DNA of 64,000 nucleotides from Diaporthe sp. PMI_573 (lineage: Eukaryota > Ascomycota > Sordariomycetes > Diaporthales > Diaporthaceae). Numbering within the stretch: position 1 is the first letter of the stretch; each line of letters opens with the position of its first letter. The translations under genes were made by a program, and so were the position numbers. Positions 11,151-22,587 of this stretch are shown one piece after another. Below the pieces are notes generated by a model. The model was not told the origin of the DNA. It worked only from the letters and a program-made list of their open reading frames with translations, and did no database searches. The stretch lies in assembly GCA_021399435.1 (NCBI GenBank), contig JAJTUP010000018.1, forward strand, positions 868,001 to 932,000. Direction: 5' to 3'.

Positions 11151-11818
11151 TTAGAATATTACAATCACCACAAACAAAGCCACGATAGATAACCAGCCGA
11201 AGAAAAACAGTGTGACCCCCAGCCCGGTCAACATCCACTCCGACTCATCCCGTAGCTGAGTCTGTCCTCCACCCGCTTGCCCGTGGTGTATGTGACCAAA
11301 ATCATGTCGCCGGCCGTCGCCATCTTCTCTGGGGGCGTCATCACCTGAAGAAATACAAGTCAGCCATCAAAGGAACAAGAAAGATGTTTTATTCAAATTC
11401 AGGGAGAACCAAGAAACAGCCTTTCCAGGGGCTTCTCTCAAAACCTGCATCCTGATGAGATATTCTGCTCACAGGCCACAAGCAGCAGAATTTATACATT
11501 CTTGAGAAGGTTTGAAATTGTATGTGGAACCTGCTTACCGCCCTGAACAGTGCCCTGACCCTTTCCGCCGTCCTTCGTTGGGTCGATGGGATGGACACCA
11601 CGGCACGAGGCACAGTTAACCATTAGGTCCCTCATGCTTTTGGCGTTCCGCCTTATGAAGTGGTACACTGGCCTCCTGACTCCGCAACTCGGGCAGAGCC
11701 GGCTGAGACCTGTCCTTTCAGACCCCGGAGGTCCTGGAGCTGGCGCTGCTGGGGGATCCGCTGGACCCGGACCCGGGGCTACTGCGGCGCCTTCAGTCGC
11801 GACACCGGAGCTCGCCAT
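11151..11818 (-). CDS. Small zinc-ribbon-like, C-terminally membrane-anchored protein
   Basis: Two exons are inferred: 11818..11539 and 11344..11151, with a 194-nt intron (donor GTAAGC at 11538, acceptor TTCTTCAG ending at 11345). Joining completes a Gly codon and keeps the frame open to TAA at 11151-11153, giving 157 residues from the ATG at 11818. Residues 1-35 are Ala/Gly/Pro-rich. C42-P-S-C45 and C69-A-S-C72 form a four-Cys zinc-ribbon-like pair separated by a basic segment. A His/Gly-rich stretch follows, and the last 25 or so residues (about 132-157) are strongly hydrophobic, ending V-V-I-V-I-F, so a tail-anchored topology is likely. I do not recognise the family. It is divergent from the KGG-loop membrane protein, with about 610 bases between the two starts, so they may share a promoter. 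The exon join is supported by frame and hydrophobic tail, not by homology. Confidence 0.55.
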
Positions 11819-12430
11819 TCCAGTGCGTATGGATGTAATGCGCCTTTGAAAATTCTGTATATGCGTCGAGTTCACAGCAAAGATTCTTTGCTGGTCTCAG
11901 CGCGCTGGTATATTGATTGTTATACGAAGGGTAGAGAAAGGCAACAGTTGAGATTATGTTGCGCTTCTATCATCAACATCACACACTTTGAAGAGTTGGA
12001 CTAAAAGATTGAGTGTTCTTAATCCGTATACATACTCTTCAAGAATTGTGGGCGGTCCTTTCACGCAGTGGTGGACGCTCAAAGACCTAAATAGGTAAAA
12101 GTCGTCATAAGATTTGGAAACAAAGAGTGAACTCAAAGCTGCCTTTGAAACAAGGTAAATAAGTTACGAAACAAGTCTGGGAAACTGTTTCTGGCTAGTA
12201 TTCCGTTTGCGGCTATTCAGAAGAAAAGAAACAATATTCAGTAGAACATAATCCAAAGACATACAGCTTTTATAAATGTAATTCCATGTCTAATGCAGCA
12301 CCGATGTGAATAATTTCCTCATCTTGGTACCTCCAACTGTATTAGAAAGACTCACAATACATACATCGCATTTTCAAGCTTCATTGAACTCCATACACAC
12401 ACTTTCCTTCATATTGTAGAGTTCCATTCC
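11819..12430. promoter_or_regulatory. Shared upstream region of two divergent membrane-protein genes
   Basis: These 612 bases separate head-to-head start codons. The sequence is AT-rich and has no coding signal. No specific operator could be identified. Confidence 0.35.
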
Positions 12431-13331
12431 ATGGAGAACCTATTCTACGCTCTTGGTATCCTGCTATCTGGAGGTCTCATCGTCCACTTCGTCTCACAGT
12501 TTAGCATTTCAGTATGGGTAATCTATTTTGTTATAGCCAAAATGTGGCCCTTTATGAGCAGCCATCAGCCATGGGACCCGGTCCAAGACGCAATCGACGA
12601 GGCCATCAACGGTACCGTTATCGATAACTTACCGTCATTGTGTAGTGATGATGGTGGCATATTCCCCAGGAAGGGCGGAAAGGGCGGAAAAGGTGGAAAA
12701 GGAGGAAAGGGAGGAGGAAAGAAGGGGGGGAAGACAAGGACACACGGAATATGTTCCGATGACGGCTGGAAGGGCGACCCGATGGGCGTGACCATCGTCA
12801 CGGCTTTCTACTTGGTCCTATGCGTCCTCCTGATCCTGTGGGTTGCATACATCTTCGCGAGGGTTGTCCGGCTGGGCCGCGCGCAATATGGGTCCGCCAT
12901 TAGGACCGTCGTGCACCTGACGGCCAACAGGCTCTCTACGCCTGCCTTCACCGCCGTTATCTTCTTTAACTGGTACCTGGCCTACAGCTTCTGGATCTGG
13001 TTCTCTCAGTGCAGGCCTATGACCAATATAAGCTATCTCAACTTTGCCACCGCTTTGTTGCTCACCATACCGGCAGCGGTCTTGACCGTGGGGTGGTTTG
13101 TGGGGGTAGGGTGTGAGATTTCCCACTGTCTTAGAACTGAGCGTCAGGATGATATACCGTTACCTAACAGAGGCCCGAATCCACTTGATCGCTTGAACCT
13201 CAGGAGGAGAGATGCTGCAGCGCCTGGAGGGGGAGGGGATGGTGTAAGTCACAATATCACTTTATACTCCATGACACGTAATTAACAAATACTAGGGTGG
13301 AGGAGGTGGAGGAAATGGAGGTGGAGCGTGA
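12431..13331 (+). CDS. Multi-pass membrane protein with Lys-Gly-Gly repeat loop
   Basis: Two exons: 12431..13243 and 13296..13331, with a 52-nt intron (GTAAGT donor, ACTAG acceptor). The product is 282 residues. Hydrophobic segments lie at about 5-35, 118-146, 171-191 and 202-227. Between the first and second is a soluble loop in which K-G-G is repeated (about 81-101), flanked on both sides by the same C-S-D-D-G motif (71-75 and 108-112). The short second exon adds a Gly-rich tail (G-G-G-G-G-G-N-G-G-G-A). The C-terminal part before it is Arg/Pro-rich and probably cytoplasmic. No family is recognised. The repetitive basic loop could be an expanded low-complexity linker or a binding surface for anionic polymers. 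It is head-to-head with the zinc-ribbon tail-anchored protein gene, also a membrane protein. Confidence 0.7.
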
Positions 13332-16300
13332 CGGCGGCCGATCATTGATCAACAATCGAGGAGTCAGGTTGTAGACATTATTCGGAGATTGGTCAAACTC
13401 GAGCCTTTGGGTATTGAGACAAAGCATATGCCGTCACATCATGGTGATAGGCGAGAGTGATGTTAGACGGTGGGGGCTTATGATTAGATAGATAATAAAC
13501 CGTTCATATTCAGAATAGCGATCACAGTTTTGAGTAACCATCACAGTTAATTGCTTTAGCCGCACTGCCTTTTTTTTCAACAACTGTTTATTGGTCTGCG
13601 TGCACGATGGGCGTTGCTGCTGCGGCGGCATGCTCAACGGCCCCTACAAACTACCATCTCTACTCCCTCGTCGGCCACTAATTGATCCAAGGTGTAACCG
13701 ATTTGAAAATGCGGTGTACTGTTCATGCCACCCGAACGACAAGAAAAATAAGGCGGGTCGAGGTGAAACAGACGTCCCCGGACAGCACAAGTCGCGTCTG
13801 CATGGAGTTGATCGCCGATTTTCAAATCGAAGAGCCTGCAGCTCTTACCTACTCGGCCCCTCCAGGTAGTGAAGACTCAGGTCCAAAACCGAGTCCAGAC
13901 CTCAGCCATCTGAGCTAGGTGCTTCGGAGCAATGGCCGTGTATCTCAGAAACAAGTTGAAATGACATCAGCAACAGGCATGTTCGGATTGACTGGGAAGT
14001 TCTTTGACACACGCCATCCTATCGAAGGAGTAGCAGGGCAAAATATGTTTCGCATTGCTAAACACATGCCTAGCTATCAAGACTCTCTTCACATTACGGA
14101 CAAGACTTCAGCCGAATGGATCAAAACATTGGCTCTTCTGGGGTCCAGTGTCACACTACCCACTGAATACTGTGGCCCGCTATATAAACACCTTAGCTTC
14201 GCTGGCGGCTTGTAGCTTCTAGGCTTCCTCTCTTTGCGCAACAACAAGTTATCAACTATGACCCATCCTCCAGCATTGTGACATCCAGTGCAGAGAGGAT
14301 GAGCGCACCGGCATTTGTACTCGACGGTGCACTATCCTTCACCCCCATGGCCCGGGCAGGGTTATGGTTCGAGGACGTAGGGGTGGCCTCGACACTGGAC
14401 TTTAGTACCGTCTATGACACAACAATAAATCATACGACCTATATCAGAGCTATTGAAGTCTTCGATCTGAGCCCGTGTCCACCAGGCCCGGAAGGGTTAG
14501 ATCACAAGGGAGCTCCACCTCGGTCCGGCGGCTGCTGGTCCTCATCGTCGGAATCGCCGAGGACCAGATACGGACCGGAATACCTGACATTCTCCAGTGG
14601 AATATAATAACACAATCTCTTTCTTTTCTCCGAAAGTTGTAACCAGCGTGCAACACTTGCAGGATTCTGCCCGAGGTCCTCTTATTCTGAGTGTCCTTGC
14701 TTTTAAGTGGCTGCCCACTGCTCTACTACAAGTATGCAAGTAGTCTTGTTTTGATATAACAATTAGAAGAGTAGGTAAATATGTGGCTTTTTGGGCACAG
14801 TTGATGTGTCTTGAATGAAACCGCATCTATTAAGATTATTCTATCCTGCGAAAACCAGTACCTGTCATTACTCTAGACAGGGCGGTTGGTTTTGTATGTC
14901 AGCATCCTGAAAATATGGTCTCGGCAATACAGCACAGAACTGCGGCTGACCAGCGAATTCTGGGTAGCGCTTCACTCTGATATCAAGATGATCATCTGTA
15001 GATGATTCATTTTCAGTTTTGCAATGGTCTTGTACCAGCGCAGCCTTGCTTATATCAAGGAGTTTGGAGTAACAAGAGTGAAGATGAAGCAGAATGGATG
15101 AGTCATGCTCATTGACCCATCCAGATGGTAAATAATCTCCCATTGGCTCGAGCGGACCGAAGCAAGCTCGCTAGCGCATCGATGTTTTACAATGGACTCT
15201 CCGTGGGATCTGCCTTTCCACTTCTCTCAGGGTTCGCATGATACGCATCGGATACTCGGCTCGGTGGTGTTGACTGATTGGGCCTCTCGGACAGTGAATC
15301 CGGTATTTCCGGGTCAGCCTTGTGATTTTCCCGTCCTTCGCAAGCGCTGCGTAAGTCGCTGTCCTATTATGTGGATGATGGAGTTGCCAGCTGGAACATC
15401 ATGTGTCAGGTATCAAGCATAAATAGGCGAGGATATGCCGAAAGACTGCCGTTAAATACCACCATGTGCTCGGCTTTCCAAGTCATGCAATCCGCGGCGT
15501 AGGCGGCCAACATCGGTGATTGGGACTTATCGCTGCATCCCAACACGAACTTCCAATCTGCCACTCAGCTCTCGGTTATACAGGCCCTAAACCATAGTGG
15601 GCCTGGCCCAGGGGGCGTCAACCTCGATACAACGATAAACTCCAATGGTGCTCGAGTGGCGTGAGCTATTACTTGAGCGCCCCCTTCGGCTGTCCTCCCA
15701 TTTCTTTTCGCTGTTAGCAGCGGCATGACACTTGCATTTTAGGCTTCCGGGACCACCTGTCAAGCCCTACCATCCTAAGACCCTTTGTGGATTAGGAGTC
15801 GAATGATCGTCCTCTAGCAGCCGGTGAGCTCTCACTATCAGGGGTCGAGACCTGGCTGGTAGTGTCTCCTAGTCGGTACGAGATAGTGGCGCAGGTCGAC
15901 TTCGAGCTTTTATCCGCGAAACGAGCGATTGTGCGAGCCACTTGAAGCTTATCGCTTGATGAAAAGCTGACAGGTGAGGTTTCCCGACTGGCGGGACGGG
16001 TTTCTGAGACGCCTCCTTACCTTCATATATGGCGTCGTTCCCGGGCCTGGTGTCGGCATGCAGATTCGTCAAATTCGCAATTATCGCTCGAGATGGTATC
16101 ATAGGCAGGATGCGGGGTCCCACCGCAGGAATATGAGAGAACAGCAGCAAAGGACCGCCGAAAACCCACCTTCCGGATATGCACAACACGGTGACCTGCA
16201 ACTCTGTCTCGTCCTCGGTGTGCATCTTTCCAGGAAAGGACGGACAGACAAAACAGGCCAGCCCGCGAGATTATCAGCCTCATCCCGTCGGTCGTGTGCG

Positions 16301-16409
16301 TTTCCCGCCCGAACACACTTCCCGGCGACACAGTGGAGTGCCAACAAGGAATGGACTTGTCACTGCGCACTCAAATGAGAACAACAGCAGCAATAACTTG
16401 ACTTCAACA
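13332..16409. other. Long intergenic region
   Basis: Several open frames of 70-130 codons occur (for example 13591-13918, 14278-14607 and 14868-15143 on the minus strand). None has a domain, membrane pattern or consistent splice structure. The last few hundred bases are the upstream region of the double zinc-cluster regulator; its frame is open upstream of the chosen ATG, but that part does not look conserved. Confidence 0.4.
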
Positions 16410-18818
16410 ATGATCATGGAGCAATACGTCACAACTTTCAGCGCCACAGGCCGCCAGCCAAAAGAGACATGTAAGCAATGCCGCTTCAGAAAGGTTCGCT
16501 GTGACGGCCAAAAAGCCGAGAAGGGTTGCGGCGACTGCGACAGGCTCAAGTTCGCCTGCTCGTTTGTCACACCTCTGCCACCACCGACGCCGACGTCGAC
16601 AACAGAGGGCGAGCCATCCGACCATCCTAGCCCGACTTCAGACAGGCCCGTGGAGCGGCGGAGAACAAGCAAGGCATGCATAGCCTGCAGGCAGCACAAG
16701 GTCCGCTGCAGCGGAGGTATGCCGTGTCTGGCCTGCAAGAAGAGAGCAGTCACTTGTGTCTACGGGACAGATGGTCGGCGGAGAAGCAGCCGCGCCGTCA
16801 TGGGCTCAGGGAGCACAGCCGGGACGCCTACAGACTCGGTATTTCCACCCGTGGCCGAGAGCACGACCAGCGCTGAAGACACATCGAATGCATCACCGAC
16901 ACCAATGACTCCGGGGACAACGAGCCTCGAGCCAGCAACAGTATCGACCCCCCCTCCCCACGTGCCAGCACTACTGCCTCCTGATATCCTAGTGCTTGTG
17001 GAATTTTACTTTGCTCACGTCTATCCCCTATCCTCATACGCCTTCCTTCACCCCCAGACCACCATCAGCCAATGCAGCAACAGCCAGCTGGAAACCAGCC
17101 TTTCGTATGCCGTCGCGGCAGTCGCCAGCTACCACCAGGGTTCATCGCAGCGCAGGGAGCAGGCCGAGCTATCGTGGGTCCAAACAGCAGAGGACCTGCT
17201 CTGGAAGAATCTCGAGTCGCCGTCCGTGTCGCGGCTGCAAGCATTGCTGCTCGTCATCCTCTACAGGGTGGAGACAGGTGCGTTCCAGCGAGCCTTCATG
17301 CTCTCCGCCCTCGCCGCCCGAGCTGCCGCCGCCATGAGGCTCAACCACGAGCGCGACGAGTCGACCGGCAAAAAGACCTCCCGGGAGGTCAGGAGGCGCG
17401 TCATGTGGAGCCTCAAGCTGGTCGAGCGGTACTTCTCCACGGGGCTCCCGGAATTCGAGCTCTGCCCGGTCGAGAGTGTCTACCTCGAGCTGCCCTGCTG
17501 GGAACAGGAGTTCAGCGACACGCGGACCGAGAGCTCTGAACGCACCCTCCAATCCTGCGACTTTGGCTCATATCACCTGTGCGTGAGGCTGGAGATGCTC
17601 CGCCGCGACCTCATGAAGCTGAACCGGTCCCTGTCCCTCTGCGACACGACCTTCCCGCAGCTATCGACAGTTATGCACGACTTCGAGCAGCACCTGGCAC
17701 GGATCGAGGCCGAGCTGCCCGGAGGTCCAACCCTGACCACCGAGAGGATCTCGGCGCTCCTCGACAGCCCGTGGCTGCCGCGCCAGATCCTCGTCCACTT
17801 GTCGTTCCACCACTCCCAGTGCGACCTGTACCGCCTCCTCGTCCGAGGCTACCGCGAGGCCGCCCCCGCTGCCGTGCTTGACGCGGTCGACCCGAGCCTC
17901 CTCGCGAGGGCTGAGCAGCTCTGCCTCCAGCACGCCACGGCCATCGTCGACATCCTCGCCACGCTCAACCAGGTGAGCCACAAGGCCCAGCCACTCGAAT
18001 TTGATACTGCCATCTGCGGCTACCACGCGACGCGGCTGCTACTCTTCATCGCGCAGTCATCCCAGTCGCCCAGCCGGCCCTCGGAGGAGTGGGCCCTCAG
18101 CCGCGCGGAGCTGTGCCTCGCCGCCCTACGCCGCTTCTTCCCGTCCAGCAGGCTCGCCCGCCCCGTCCTCGAGGAGATGAAGAGGGCCATCTCGGTCTAT
18201 TCGACCAGGGGCAGCACAAACACCGCCTCGTTATCTTCACCAAGCAGACTCGCGAGTCCCGGCCCTACGACTACGACCAACAACAACAACAACAAGGGCT
18301 CCAGAGACTCGACAGCAGGCCTAAGCGCCGCCGCGAGGGTGCGGCAGAGACTTGCCATTCACAGCCTGCTCCGGCAGGCGGACTTCCCCGACGGCGACGA
18401 GCAGCCCTCGTCACCCGAGGACAACAGGCACGGGAGCGTCAGCAGCGCCGGTGGTGCTGCGACGGCGGCAGCGGCGACAGCGAGTCACATCCTCGCCACC
18501 GCTGCCGCAGCCAAGGCGCCCAGCCCGCGGCTCCCTGGGATCGCGGCGCTGGACATGCATAGGGTGCCGCCGTCGACGGGGTATATACTGTCCCCGAGGC
18601 GGACGTCGAAATCATCGTCGCCGCCTTCGGAGAGGGGAGGGGCGGATAGTGAGCCATGGCAGTCGGGCTGGCTCGACGGCGGGCTCTCGGCGGACCGGTG
18701 GGACTCGTCGAGAGTCCCGCAGGCTACTGGTAGCGGTAGTGGACCTCCGAGCTTCTCATTCCCGTGGCTTCAGAGGTGGGAGGGCGCAAATGTTGTTGCT
18801 GGGGAGATGGTGGGTTAG
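16410..18818 (+). CDS. Transcription factor with two Zn2Cys6 clusters
   Basis: The open frame extends upstream to 16179, but I start at ATG 16410 (M-I-M-E-Q), 20 residues before the first cluster, giving 802 residues. Cluster 1 is C21-x2-C24-x6-C31-x8-C40-x2-C43-x6-C50. Cluster 2 is C90-x2-C93-x6-C100-x5-C106-x2-C109-x6-C116, with the basic R-Q-H-K-V-R context of classical fungal binuclear clusters. A Ser/Thr/Pro linker follows, then a helical middle region (about 210-600) resembling the fungal-specific TF domain, including M-L-S-A-L-A-A-R-A-A-A-A-M-R-L and an R-R-R-V-M-W-S-L motif. The tail is disordered, with Asn, Ala and Ser runs. It is nuclear and DNA-binding, and no intron is needed. A single cluster is the rule, so two complete ones are unusual. 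Regulated genes are unknown; the divergent sulfatase/GH28-like pair and the oxidases downstream are candidates by position only. Confidence 0.88.
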   Translation: MIMEQYVTTFSATGRQPKETCKQCRFRKVRCDGQKAEKGCGDCDRLKFACSFVTPLPPPTPTSTTEGEPSDHPSPTSDRPVERRRTSKACIACRQHKVRCSGGMPCLACKKRAVTCVYGTDGRRRSSRAVMGSGSTAGTPTDSVFPPVAESTTSAEDTSNASPTPMTPGTTSLEPATVSTPPPHVPALLPPDILVLVEFYFAHVYPLSSYAFLHPQTTISQCSNSQLETSLSYAVAAVASYHQGSSQRREQAELSWVQTAEDLLWKNLESPSVSRLQALLLVILYRVETGAFQRAFMLSALAARAAAAMRLNHERDESTGKKTSREVRRRVMWSLKLVERYFSTGLPEFELCPVESVYLELPCWEQEFSDTRTESSERTLQSCDFGSYHLCVRLEMLRRDLMKLNRSLSLCDTTFPQLSTVMHDFEQHLARIEAELPGGPTLTTERISALLDSPWLPRQILVHLSFHHSQCDLYRLLVRGYREAAPAAVLDAVDPSLLARAEQLCLQHATAIVDILATLNQVSHKAQPLEFDTAICGYHATRLLLFIAQSSQSPSRPSEEWALSRAELCLAALRRFFPSSRLARPVLEEMKRAISVYSTRGSTNTASLSSPSRLASPGPTTTTNNNNNKGSRDSTAGLSAAARVRQRLAIHSLLRQADFPDGDEQPSSPEDNRHGSVSSAGGAATAAAATASHILATAAAAKAPSPRLPGIAALDMHRVPPSTGYILSPRRTSKSSSPPSERGGADSEPWQSGWLDGGLSADRWDSSRVPQATGSGSGPPSFSFPWLQRWEGANVVAGEMVG

Positions 18819-20095
18819 ATGGAGGCATGGCACTGGATGGTTTGAATTGGATGGGCATGGCTGCATTGATACACATCAATCACGGGGCTCAGGCGTCATG
18901 GATTTATGGGATGTCTTTTGGTTGGCTTCTATGATACCATTTCATTTTGATTAAGTTCCTCAAATAAACAAGCTTCTCTTGAAATCTCCTTTAAGACCAG
19001 CAGCAAGATACACAGAGCGTGAAGCTGCCACTCTCACCTTCCACTTTCTTGATATCATTTCATAGTGTCGTAAGTCAGGCCTATAATGTGGATCACTTGC
19101 CAGCCACGTCAACGAGGGCTGCTGCTTAGTCGACAATCAGGGACACGTCACAACGGTCGCCGAGAAATGCAGTCAACACCCCCAGATCGCACACCATCGC
19201 GGCCAAGACCCAAAGGGAAACGCTGCCGAGCCGAATAAACCCCCTTGCTCTACCTTCCGGAAATGATTCGGGCATCCTTGGCGCAATGCTAACTAAAAGC
19301 ACACCACCGAACCACAAGACATGGAGCAACATGCAGCTGATTGAGTGGCCGGCTGACTTGCTGGTCGTCGCCTGGCAGGCAGACGTCTGACCGGCGTTTC
19401 TTCCTCCTTGCTCCTAATCTGTGAGGTCCAGACCGCTGGGGATACGCAAGTTGCACCCAGCTGGTGCATTTCGCGTCGCACCGGACATCCGGCGTATGGT
19501 CCTGATAAGCTTGTCCTGCATGTACATACTGCATAGATGCATATGCAAATGCAAGGAACCCCCCACGTCAAGCCCGCGTTCGTCATCTGGCGGGTCGATC
19601 ACGAATCTGCGGGCCGTCCACTTGGGATCCATGCTCGGAAATGCGGTGTCGGGAGTCGGTGGTCTACCAGCCTTGGTGGCTTGACTAGTGGAGTGGCTTC
19701 GGGTGGACTCATCTGTCTTCTTGTATGTCCGTCCGTCGGGAGATCTTGTGACGAAAGGTGGCAGTAAAATATTTGGAATTGTCGATTTACCCTCGACGAT
19801 GTCTTAAGGTGAGCCGACTAGGTGAATTTCTGCCAGGCAAGACGTTAGGAGTTGTTGGCCGAGCATTATGGATTCCAGGGTTTGTATGACAGCCCGATTG
19901 TACACTTCCTCATTATTCCGGAGATTTCACTGTTACACAGCTCCATATTTATTGCACAAGTTGCTACACACAATTGCGAGTAGTTTCACTGATGCCCACA
20001 TCCGTATCATCACTCTCCAAGAACTCTCTCATAAGTGAAAAACTGTTATCTCATCTATGAAATTGGTTAAAAAAAAACCAGAGTACTTTTGCTCA
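18819..20095. other. Intergenic
   Basis: No gene is supported. This is the region between the stop of the zinc-cluster regulator (plus) and the stop of the sulfatase (minus); both genes end into it, and short frames at 19126-19767 have no features. Confidence 0.5.
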
Positions 20096-21703
20096 TCACC
20101 ACCGGACATCTATATGCACAGTCGCGTTGGCAAGGAATGAGTCCTCCACGGTCTTGCTCTCGTGAACCGGCTCATCACCAATCTCCGCCATCTTTCGTTC
20201 CAGTATCAACGTCATCCCTCTCACAACGTCGCCATATTGCATGTCGTTGTAGACATTGAACAGCTCCAGAGGATCCTCTTGGCAGTCAAACAATTCCCAC
20301 TCCCTCTCCTCTTCTCCCTCGTTCGGCGGCCGCGCACCAGGCACTCCCAGGTCCTGATTGTACCAGTATATCAACTTATACCTCTGGCCCCTGACGCCAT
20401 AATGTGCTCTCGCCGCATGGATACTGTCATTGTTCATCCAGTATCGGTGGTAGGCAACCTGCTGCCAATCGGCAGGTGTTTTCCCGTGCAAGAGACCCCG
20501 GAAGGAGAAACCCTGCATGTAGCTCGGCACCTTTAGCTGCGCAAAGTCGAGGAATAGCGGCGCAAAGTCGACGTTGCTGACGATGTCGTCATTCACGCCC
20601 CCGGCCTTGATCTCGGCAGGGTACCGAATCAGGAATGGCATCTGGAACGATTCTTCGTACATGAATCGCTTGTCGAACCAACCATGCTCGCCCAGAAAGA
20701 AGCCCTGGTCAGACGTGTACACGACGACTGTGTTTTGGTCGAGCACGCCCCCTTCCTTGTGCTTGAGGTAGTCCAGGATCTCACCCACGCTGTCGTCGAT
20801 AGACTGGATCGTGCGCAGATACCGCTGCATATACCGCTGGTACTTGAACTCAGCCAGCTCGGCCTCGTCCCCGAATCTGAACACCGTCCCGTCCTCGATG
20901 TCGACCAGCTTGAAGTCCTTCAATGCCTCGCCCGTCGGCGCAGGCACCTTGCGCTGCGAGAACCCCAGCGCCGAGAACACCCTCTCCCCCTTGTCGCGCC
21001 CGCCGTCCGGCTGCGCGAGCCCCAGGTCAAAGTACGTCATATCCTCAGCGACGCGCATCTTAGCCGCGGCAGCTGCCCGCGCTCGATTCTTGTAGTCATC
21101 CGTAAAGGTGTCCGGGACCTTGATCTTGTCGCGGTAAAGCTGTTTGTGCTTGTCGTGGCACTCCCAGCTGCGGTGCGGCGCCTTGTGGTGGCACATGACG
21201 AAGAAAGGCCGCGACTTATCCCTCGCTTTGATGAACCCGAGCGTCTTCTCGGTGATTATGTCTGTGGCGTAGCCGGTCAGGTCGTGTGGGCCGTCCGCGT
21301 TGATGAATGTCGGGTCCCAGTAGTCACCCTGGCCCGGCAGGACGCTCCAGTAGTCGAAGCCGCTTGGCTCGTGGTCGGCGCCCTCGCCCAGGTGCCACTT
21401 GCCGACCATTGCGGTCTGGTAACCGCCGGTGCGGAGGTGTTTGGCGACATTGGGGAGGTGCTTGTTGATCTTCGAGTCGAGCGTCATGACCCCGTTGACG
21501 TGGTTGTGTGTTCCTGTGAGAATTGCGGCGCGGGAGGGCGTGCAGATGCTGTTGGTCACGTAGCAGTGGTTGAATTTCATGCCTTCTGTGGCCAGTCGAT
21601 CAATGTTTGGCGTGTGGTTAATACCTGCGCCATAAGCTGATATGGCTTTCGACGCGTGGTCGTCGGCCATGATAAAGATGATGTTGGGGCGCGATGGAGT
21701 CAT
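20096..21703 (-). CDS. Type I (formylglycine-dependent) sulfatase
   Basis: An intact single-exon gene encodes 535 residues from ATG 21703. The N-terminus begins R-P-N-I-I-F-I-M-A-D-D (Asp14, Asp15), the first metal-binding strand of the alkaline-phosphatase-like fold. The sulfatase signature is C-T-P-S-R-A-A-I-L-T-G, with Cys54 as the residue converted to formylglycine, followed by the second signature G-K-W-H-L-G. Late metal-site residues are visible as T-S-D-Q-G-F-F-L-G-E-H-G. Length is normal for family S1. There is no signal peptide, so it probably acts intracellularly on an imported sulfate ester; the substrate (aryl, choline or sugar sulfate) cannot be read from sequence. It is head-to-head with the secreted GH28-like gene (884 bases between starts), which suggests possible co-regulation, perhaps in use of a sulfated polysaccharide or glycoside. 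That link is inference. Confidence 0.92.
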   Translation of the reverse strand: MTPSRPNIIFIMADDHASKAISAYGAGINHTPNIDRLATEGMKFNHCYVTNSICTPSRAAILTGTHNHVNGVMTLDSKINKHLPNVAKHLRTGGYQTAMVGKWHLGEGADHEPSGFDYWSVLPGQGDYWDPTFINADGPHDLTGYATDIITEKTLGFIKARDKSRPFFVMCHHKAPHRSWECHDKHKQLYRDKIKVPDTFTDDYKNRARAAAAAKMRVAEDMTYFDLGLAQPDGGRDKGERVFSALGFSQRKVPAPTGEALKDFKLVDIEDGTVFRFGDEAELAEFKYQRYMQRYLRTIQSIDDSVGEILDYLKHKEGGVLDQNTVVVYTSDQGFFLGEHGWFDKRFMYEESFQMPFLIRYPAEIKAGGVNDDIVSNVDFAPLFLDFAQLKVPSYMQGFSFRGLLHGKTPADWQQVAYHRYWMNNDSIHAARAHYGVRGQRYKLIYWYNQDLGVPGARPPNEGEEEREWELFDCQEDPLELFNVYNDMQYGDVVRGMTLILERKMAEIGDEPVHESKTVEDSFLANATVHIDVRW

Positions 21704-22587
21704 GTTGAACGATAATATCAGTGTTCCAAGTTTATTGGCTAGGCAGTGTAATTACTAGTTGACGGTTGACTCTACCAAGAACATTTGCTAAATCTTCACC
21801 TCAAGTTGGGCTGCCTTGACTTTTATGTTGCCGATTACGGATACCGGTTTCGTCCACGGCGCGCTCAACGATGAGGGGGAATTATCCAGGGTGCATACTG
21901 GGTGTGGGCCTCTTTTCCTTTCATGGTAGACCACCGACTTCCGAGGCGTGCGCCCGCATCATGAAGGTGCATGATCTCCACTGTGACTAGCATGTCCCGG
22001 GTTGCAGCGTGCAGCAAGCTATAATGTCGAAGACATCCATTAAGACAGTGCGATGCTGAGAAGCCAGGCCATGTTAAAAATTCCGAACCTCGCAACGTCA
22101 GTTCAACCCCCGCAGTGGAAATAGCAAGGATATCGTCGCATTAGGACTAGGGCCTCCAAGCATCGGATCTGCTTCTGCCTACGTGCACTGCCCAGGTAAT
22201 AAGGATCAGATTGCATGGTAATTTGGTGGCAGTGTGTCTGACAACCTTGGCAGCCGTTTTCTCAAACCATTCGACTAGCCAAGCGCGGAAGACCGCAGGG
22301 GGACCATAGGATGCTATAGTGGAACCTACTAATCCTCACATACATAATTCCTTTATGTACAATCCTGGATCCTGCTGCCCCCAACATGGCCTGACGGACC
22401 TAGATTCCTTTGGAAAATTAGGTAGCAACGATCGTGCAAGCCACAGGCTACCGACCGAACATGCACGAAGATTATAAAATGTTGACCTTCGGTAGTGATA
22501 TAATAATTTCATTTTCCGAGGCCCTCCAACATAGCTCCTTAAGGGTAGTTGATCAACCACCCTGAATTCCTAATCCAAACCCCAAAC
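21704..22587. promoter_or_regulatory. Divergent upstream region, sulfatase / GH28-like gene
   Basis: This holds the promoters of both genes. A TATA-like TGATATAATAA lies near 22496-22506, about 85-90 bases before the ATG at 22588. No gene is seen inside. Confidence 0.4.

Noticed and set aside
13591..14607. Possible small genes in 13.6-14.6 kb
   Set aside because: No domain, signal peptide or splice structure; adjacent frames equally open.
20684..21640. 318-codon plus-strand frame
   Set aside because: Antisense shadow of the sulfatase.
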